NCBI GenBank assembly: GCA_015063685.1 | Contig: SVTR01000001.1 | Span: forward strand, 1 to 64,000 | Length of the DNA: 64,000 nt | Direction: 5' to 3' | DNA from: Oscillospiraceae bacterium | Lineage (GTDB): Bacteria > Bacillota > Clostridia > Oscillospirales > CAG-272 | Shown: positions 60,614 to 64,000 of the stretch, one piece after another | Layout of the letters: each line of letters begins with the position of its first letter | Numbering within the stretch: position 1 is the first letter of the stretch | Translations under genes and position numbers: made by a program | The notes under the pieces: generated by a model | Database searches by the model: none | Seen by the model: only the letters and a program-made list of their open reading frames with translations | Told to the model about the DNA's origin: nothing

Positions 60614-61750
60614 TTACTTTTTCTTCCAGTCTTTCACGGGGGTGATGCACTTAGCCACCTCGCGGAGCCTTTCAAGAATTGCCTGAAAGCGCGGTTCTTC
60701 ACGAATAGCATCATAGCGGCCCTGATGCTGCATTTTGTAATAACAGTAGTATGCGGTATTGATATGCTTATTGCCCCATTCTTCACCATAAACCAAGCAA
60801 TTCGTAAAGGGAGACGTAAAGGGATCCCCGGGCTTGGCGGCTTCGGCGGCAACAGCATGGTCACACATCTTTTCCAAGGCATCCAGCGTCTCTTCGGTCT
60901 TTCCTTGGGCAATCAGGTAGGTGGCCATAAAGCGGTAGACCTTTGCCACATCACCGTGATAGTGATTGAGGTTATCGCCAAAAACCATGCAGTAGAGGTC
61001 AACGATCTGCTGATAGTAGGCGATCTTTTGATTCCATCCCTCAGGATCGTTAGGAATGACGCAAGCAATATAATCGGTAAGGCAGGCGCAGAGTCTGTCG
61101 GTCAACTGCTCAATGTACTCCTGTTTAGGCTTTTGGTCTCTCCCGTCCTCGCTCAAAATGGCGCTGCGCGTAACCTCACGGCAATTTTGCATGGACGGCA
61201 GAGTAGCCATGATACGCTCCGCACGCAGGGTATCGTGAAAGCCGTTATAGTAGAGAGATGCCAGGCGAGTGATCATGTTATTCTTGAATTCATGATCCTC
61301 CGTGCGATCGATGAGGGCAATATAGATTTTTTCGGCCTCGGTCAGTTCAGCCAAATGGGATTCGGCCTCCCCGTCCCACATATAGACGCGGCACAGAGTA
61401 TTAGCCAAATGTGCCTGAATTCTTTCGTTAGATGGAAATTCAGCCACAAATTTTCTTGCCTCAGGAATGGCTGTTTCTTTGCTACCCAGCTCATCATGCA
61501 TGGAAATGACATCATAGATCTCCGCGAGCCTCTTTTCTCTTTCTGTTCGGTTCAACCCCAAGAGGTCGTCAGTGCTGACCGAAAAAAATTCTGCAATAGA
61601 GGGAAGAAGCTCGATATCGGGGTAGCTGGTCTCGGACTCCCAGCGGGAAATGGCCTGGGGGGTAACGCCGAGGAAGGTAGCAAGCTGGTCTTGGGTGACC
61701 TTGTGTTTCGCGCGTAGGTTTTTGATGGTCATACCTATTTTGAGATTCAT
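60614..61750 (-). CDS. XRE-family regulator with TPR-like C-terminal domain
   Basis: This 378-residue protein has an N-terminal HTH (IGMTIKNLRAKHKVTQDQLATFLGVTPQAISRWESETSYPDIELLPSIAEFF, about 4-58) and a linker. About 300 residues of helical repeats follow, resembling tetratricopeptide arrays as in peptide-sensing or stress regulators. AAGGAG precedes the ATG at 61750; the longer frame upstream includes the promoter. A perfect palindrome next to the predicted start site suggests autoregulation. Ligand and targets unknown. Confidence 0.85.
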   Translation of the reverse strand: MNLKIGMTIKNLRAKHKVTQDQLATFLGVTPQAISRWESETSYPDIELLPSIAEFFSVSTDDLLGLNRTEREKRLAEIYDVISMHDELGSKETAIPEARKFVAEFPSNERIQAHLANTLCRVYMWDGEAESHLAELTEAEKIYIALIDRTEDHEFKNNMITRLASLYYNGFHDTLRAERIMATLPSMQNCREVTRSAILSEDGRDQKPKQEYIEQLTDRLCACLTDYIACVIPNDPEGWNQKIAYYQQIVDLYCMVFGDNLNHYHGDVAKVYRFMATYLIAQGKTEETLDALEKMCDHAVAAEAAKPGDPFTSPFTNCLVYGEEWGNKHINTAYYCYYKMQHQGRYDAIREEPRFQAILERLREVAKCITPVKDWKKK

Positions 61751-61794
61751 ATATTCTCCTTTTTCTGTGTATCTAATTGGTTGAAGGGTGTTCT

Positions 61795-61839
61795 GTAAGC
61801 TTACGCCTTTATGATAACACAGAAATGTCACTCCGACAA
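61795..61839 (-). promoter_or_regulatory. Promoter and palindrome of the XRE-TPR gene
   Basis: On the minus strand TTGTCG (61834-61839) and TATCAT (61811-61816) are separated by 17 nt. The perfect 10-bp palindrome GTAAGCTTAC (61795-61804) lies where transcription would start. Confidence 0.6.
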
Positions 61840-61889
61840 TTATCAATCGGTTGTTGCCGTGTTAATTGACAGTTGAGTTTATAAGTAAC

Positions 61890-61919
61890 AGATAACCGCC
61901 CCACAGGGAGACGGCTATC
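61890..61919 (-). terminator. Stem-loop after dnaE
   Basis: AGATAACCG and CGGCTATCT pair with one mismatch around a 13-nt loop just past the dnaE stop. The poly-T lies on the plus-strand side, so termination of dnaE itself is uncertain. Confidence 0.5.
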
Positions 61920-61923
61920 TTTT

Positions 61924-64000
61924 TTATTTCACAACCACATTTTCCTCACCTAAAATTCTCACCAGCCGCGCCTTGACCACAGACGTGAGTCTCACCTTGA
62001 CGGCGTGTTTGACGTACTTCTTGGCAGACTCATCATAGAACACGGTCTCGGTGTTGCCGTCGCAGAAGATCATGACGAGGTTTTCGGCCTTCTTGTAGAT
62101 CTCGCCCTCAAGGTCGGGAACGCGGAGATAGACGCGGACGGGGACTTGGGGTTTGGGAGGCTCGCCCGGGTGTTCGATGGCGGCGGGCCTGCGCTGTGCC
62201 GCGTTCGCGGGCGGCACAGCGCGGGGCTCCGGACGCCCCCCGGTGGGGCTCATCATGGATTCGTAAGGATTGTAGACAGGGGGAGATACTTCCGCACGGT
62301 GGGACGTGGTCGGGGGCGTCTGCGGAGCCTTTGCTTCGGCCTCAGCCGAAGCGGCCCGCCGCCTGGGGTGGGGGGTGGGGGGCGTTGGGACGGCCTCTCG
62401 GTAATGGGCATCGTCTACCAAAAGCCCAATGGTGGAAACGAGAATCTTGGGTGCCTCGTCCTCGCGGATAGAGAGATTGCCCTCCACAAAAACCGCTTGG
62501 TCCACTCTGATCAAATCTCCGTCCTGACTAAAGATCTTGGGGAAAGCCAGGCACTCGATCTCACCGGACGCATCTTCTATGGTGAAAAACGCCATGCGCT
62601 CGTCCTTGCGAGTGGTTTTTGCAGTCACCGATGAGATCATGCCCGCCACCCGAACGTGAGCCTTGTCCGGGAGCAAGGCGATGGGCGCATCCTCGTCCTC
62701 TGCAGTGTCCGCAGGGATGATTTCCGAAACAGACAAGGGCTTCAGTCCCGCGATACACTTCCGATAATCATCCAAAAGCTGTCCCGAGAAGAACATGCCC
62801 GAGGCCTCCTTCTCCAGCATCAGCTTTTCGCGAAGGGTGTATTCGGGGATATCGGGATACGCAAAATGATCGGGTTGAACAGAGGCATCCTCACGCTCGT
62901 CAACCACCGAAAACATATCCATCTGCCCCTCCAGATTGGCACGGTTTTTGGCAGCTCGCACCTCGATCATGTGCTCATAAACCGCCAGGAGCTGGGCTCT
63001 GTGGGTGGGGAAGCTGTCGAAGGCCCCCGCCTTGATGAGTCCCTCCACCTGACGCTTGTTCATATCCTGTCCAGACAGACGGTCAAGGAAATCGTCGAAG
63101 GAAGCGAAGGGACGGCGGGCGCGCTCGGCAAAGATAGCGTCCAGGAAGGACTCGCCCACGTTCTTGAGGGCAAGGAGACCGTAGCGGATGGCGGTACCGT
63201 CGTAGTGGAAGGTCTTGCGGGAGGTGTTGATATCGGGGGGGAGCACCTTGATGCCGTATTTGCCGCATTCGGCGGTGTACTCCGCCATTTTGGGCTGATT
63301 GCCCAGGACGCTGGTGAGCAGGGCGGCAAAATAGGCGCCGGGATGGTGGGCTTTCAAGTAGGCGGTTCGATAGGAAATGAGGGCGTAGGCGGCGGCGTGG
63401 GATTTGTTGAAGGCGTAGTTGGCAAAGCCACCCATATCGTCAAAGAGTTGATTGGCATTTTCTTTGGTCATCCCCCGTTCGGTCGCGCCCTTCACGAAAT
63501 CTGCCCGCTCGGCCTCCAGCACCGAGGCCTTTTTCTTGGACATGGCGCGGCGGACGATGTCGGCGTGGCCGTAGGTATAGCCCGCCAGCACGCGGAAGAT
63601 GCTCATGACCTGCTCTTGGTACACCGTCACGCCGAAGGTAGAGGCCAGAACGGGCTCCAGGAGGGGCGAGGGATAGGTGACCTTTTCGGGATGCTGTCTG
63701 TTTTCAATATAGGTGGGGATAGCTTCCATGGGGCCGGGACGGTACAGGGCAATGGCCGCCTCAATGTCCCCGATGCGTATGGGCTTCAGATTCATGAGGG
63801 TCTGCCTCATCCCCCCTGACTCCAGCTGGAAGATACCCGAGGTATTGCCCTTCCCGATCAGCTCATAGGTAGTCTTATCGTCCAAAGGACATTTCTCCAG
63901 ATCGAAATCGGGATCATTTTCCTTCACCTGATTTTCCGCGTCGTGCATGATGGTCAGGTAGCGCAAACCGAGGAAGTCGAATTTCAGAACCCCCAGCTTG
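61924..64000 (-). CDS. dnaE: DNA polymerase III alpha subunit, C-terminal part (cut by window edge)
   Basis: The frame is open to the right edge, so only about 691 C-terminal residues are visible. They include KFDFLGLRYLTIM, whose aspartate corresponds to the third catalytic carboxylate of DnaE. ESGGMRQTLMNLKPIRIGDIEAAIALYRPGPM and SKKKASVLEAERADFVKGA are further polymerase features. A helix-hairpin-helix region (NKRQVEGLIKAGAFDSF) and an OB-fold domain (VRVAGMISSVTAKTTRKDERMAFFTIED) follow. A Pro-rich linker then precedes a C-terminal domain with YLRVPDLEGEIYKKAENLV. It is the replicative polymerase of the DnaE type. Confidence 0.95.
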   Translation of the reverse strand, partial: KLGVLKFDFLGLRYLTIMHDAENQVKENDPDFDLEKCPLDDKTTYELIGKGNTSGIFQLESGGMRQTLMNLKPIRIGDIEAAIALYRPGPMEAIPTYIENRQHPEKVTYPSPLLEPVLASTFGVTVYQEQVMSIFRVLAGYTYGHADIVRRAMSKKKASVLEAERADFVKGATERGMTKENANQLFDDMGGFANYAFNKSHAAAYALISYRTAYLKAHHPGAYFAALLTSVLGNQPKMAEYTAECGKYGIKVLPPDINTSRKTFHYDGTAIRYGLLALKNVGESFLDAIFAERARRPFASFDDFLDRLSGQDMNKRQVEGLIKAGAFDSFPTHRAQLLAVYEHMIEVRAAKNRANLEGQMDMFSVVDEREDASVQPDHFAYPDIPEYTLREKLMLEKEASGMFFSGQLLDDYRKCIAGLKPLSVSEIIPADTAEDEDAPIALLPDKAHVRVAGMISSVTAKTTRKDERMAFFTIEDASGEIECLAFPKIFSQDGDLIRVDQAVFVEGNLSIREDEAPKILVSTIGLLVDDAHYREAVPTPPTPHPRRRAASAEAEAKAPQTPPTTSHRAEVSPPVYNPYESMMSPTGGRPEPRAVPPANAAQRRPAAIEHPGEPPKPQVPVRVYLRVPDLEGEIYKKAENLVMIFCDGNTETVFYDESAKKYVKHAVKVRLTSVVKARLVRILGEENVVVK

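Overview
The window reads as a chromosomal segment of a low-to-mid GC Gram-positive anaerobe of class Clostridia (Bacillota), most like the gut Oscillospiraceae and relatives. Supporting signs are a CIRCE-controlled groES-groEL pair, FakA/FakB/PlsX lipid genes, a TSCPD-domain protein, an OhrR regulator, lipoproteins, an AGCS symporter, strong AGGAGG-type ribosome binding sites and many consensus TTGACA-N17-TATAAT promoters. No rRNA, CRISPR array, phage module or complete transposase gene is visible. The genus is not determined.

Left part (0-17 kb): a fused sigma-70-like factor (minus strand), then a plus-strand series: Gfo/Idh/MocA oxidoreductase, coaE, lytic transglycosylase and M18 aminopeptidase; prfA, a Sua5-type tRNA threonylcarbamoyl-AMP synthase and a type IIA topoisomerase A subunit; a 38-residue membrane microprotein too short for ordinary gene calling; a pseudouridine synthase, a DUF3810-type membrane metalloprotein and murA; then a GH78-like rhamnosidase under its own consensus promoter. 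Between 17 and 32 kb lie a glycine-rich lipoprotein, groES-groEL, an alanine/glycine:Na+ symporter, a TGS-domain nucleoside kinase (minus) preceded by a guanine-type purine riboswitch with a built-in terminator, a fatty-acid cassette (TetR regulator, fakA, plsX, fakB, GNAT protein, acyl carrier protein), and a DUF5696-like putative glycoside hydrolase.

Central part (32-52 kb): an unusual membrane cluster of two tandem ABC-2 exporters, a two-component system, a polytopic membrane protein and three paralogous two-helix small membrane proteins. A complete Pho module follows (phoR, phoP, phoU, pstBACS on the minus strand). A fourfold Pho-box-like repeat is shared with a divergent Na/Pi cotransporter. 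A peroxide-stress cassette (glutathione peroxidase, TSCPD protein, OhrR) is bracketed by two 40-bp direct repeats. This part ends at a tRNA-Pro(CGG) gene followed by two truncated copies of its own 3' end, each behind a strong hairpin terminator.

Right part (52-64 kb, mostly minus strand): a four-helix membrane protein (plus), a GH2 glycosidase, a 1,151-residue surface protein with a tyrosine-rich coiled stalk and Listeria-Bacteroides-type repeats, prfC, an XRE regulator with a TPR-like C-terminus, and the 3' part of dnaE running off the right edge.

The most notable non-coding finding is a family of about 161-163 bp MITE-like elements with 18-bp inverted ends. Three intact copies carry exact, mutually different 4-bp target-site duplications, and shorter derivatives also occur. 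Other observations of note are the riboswitch on a presumed uridine-kinase-like gene, the dual-exporter cluster with triplicated small proteins, the tRNA-tail array and a decayed small gene at 41.3 kb.
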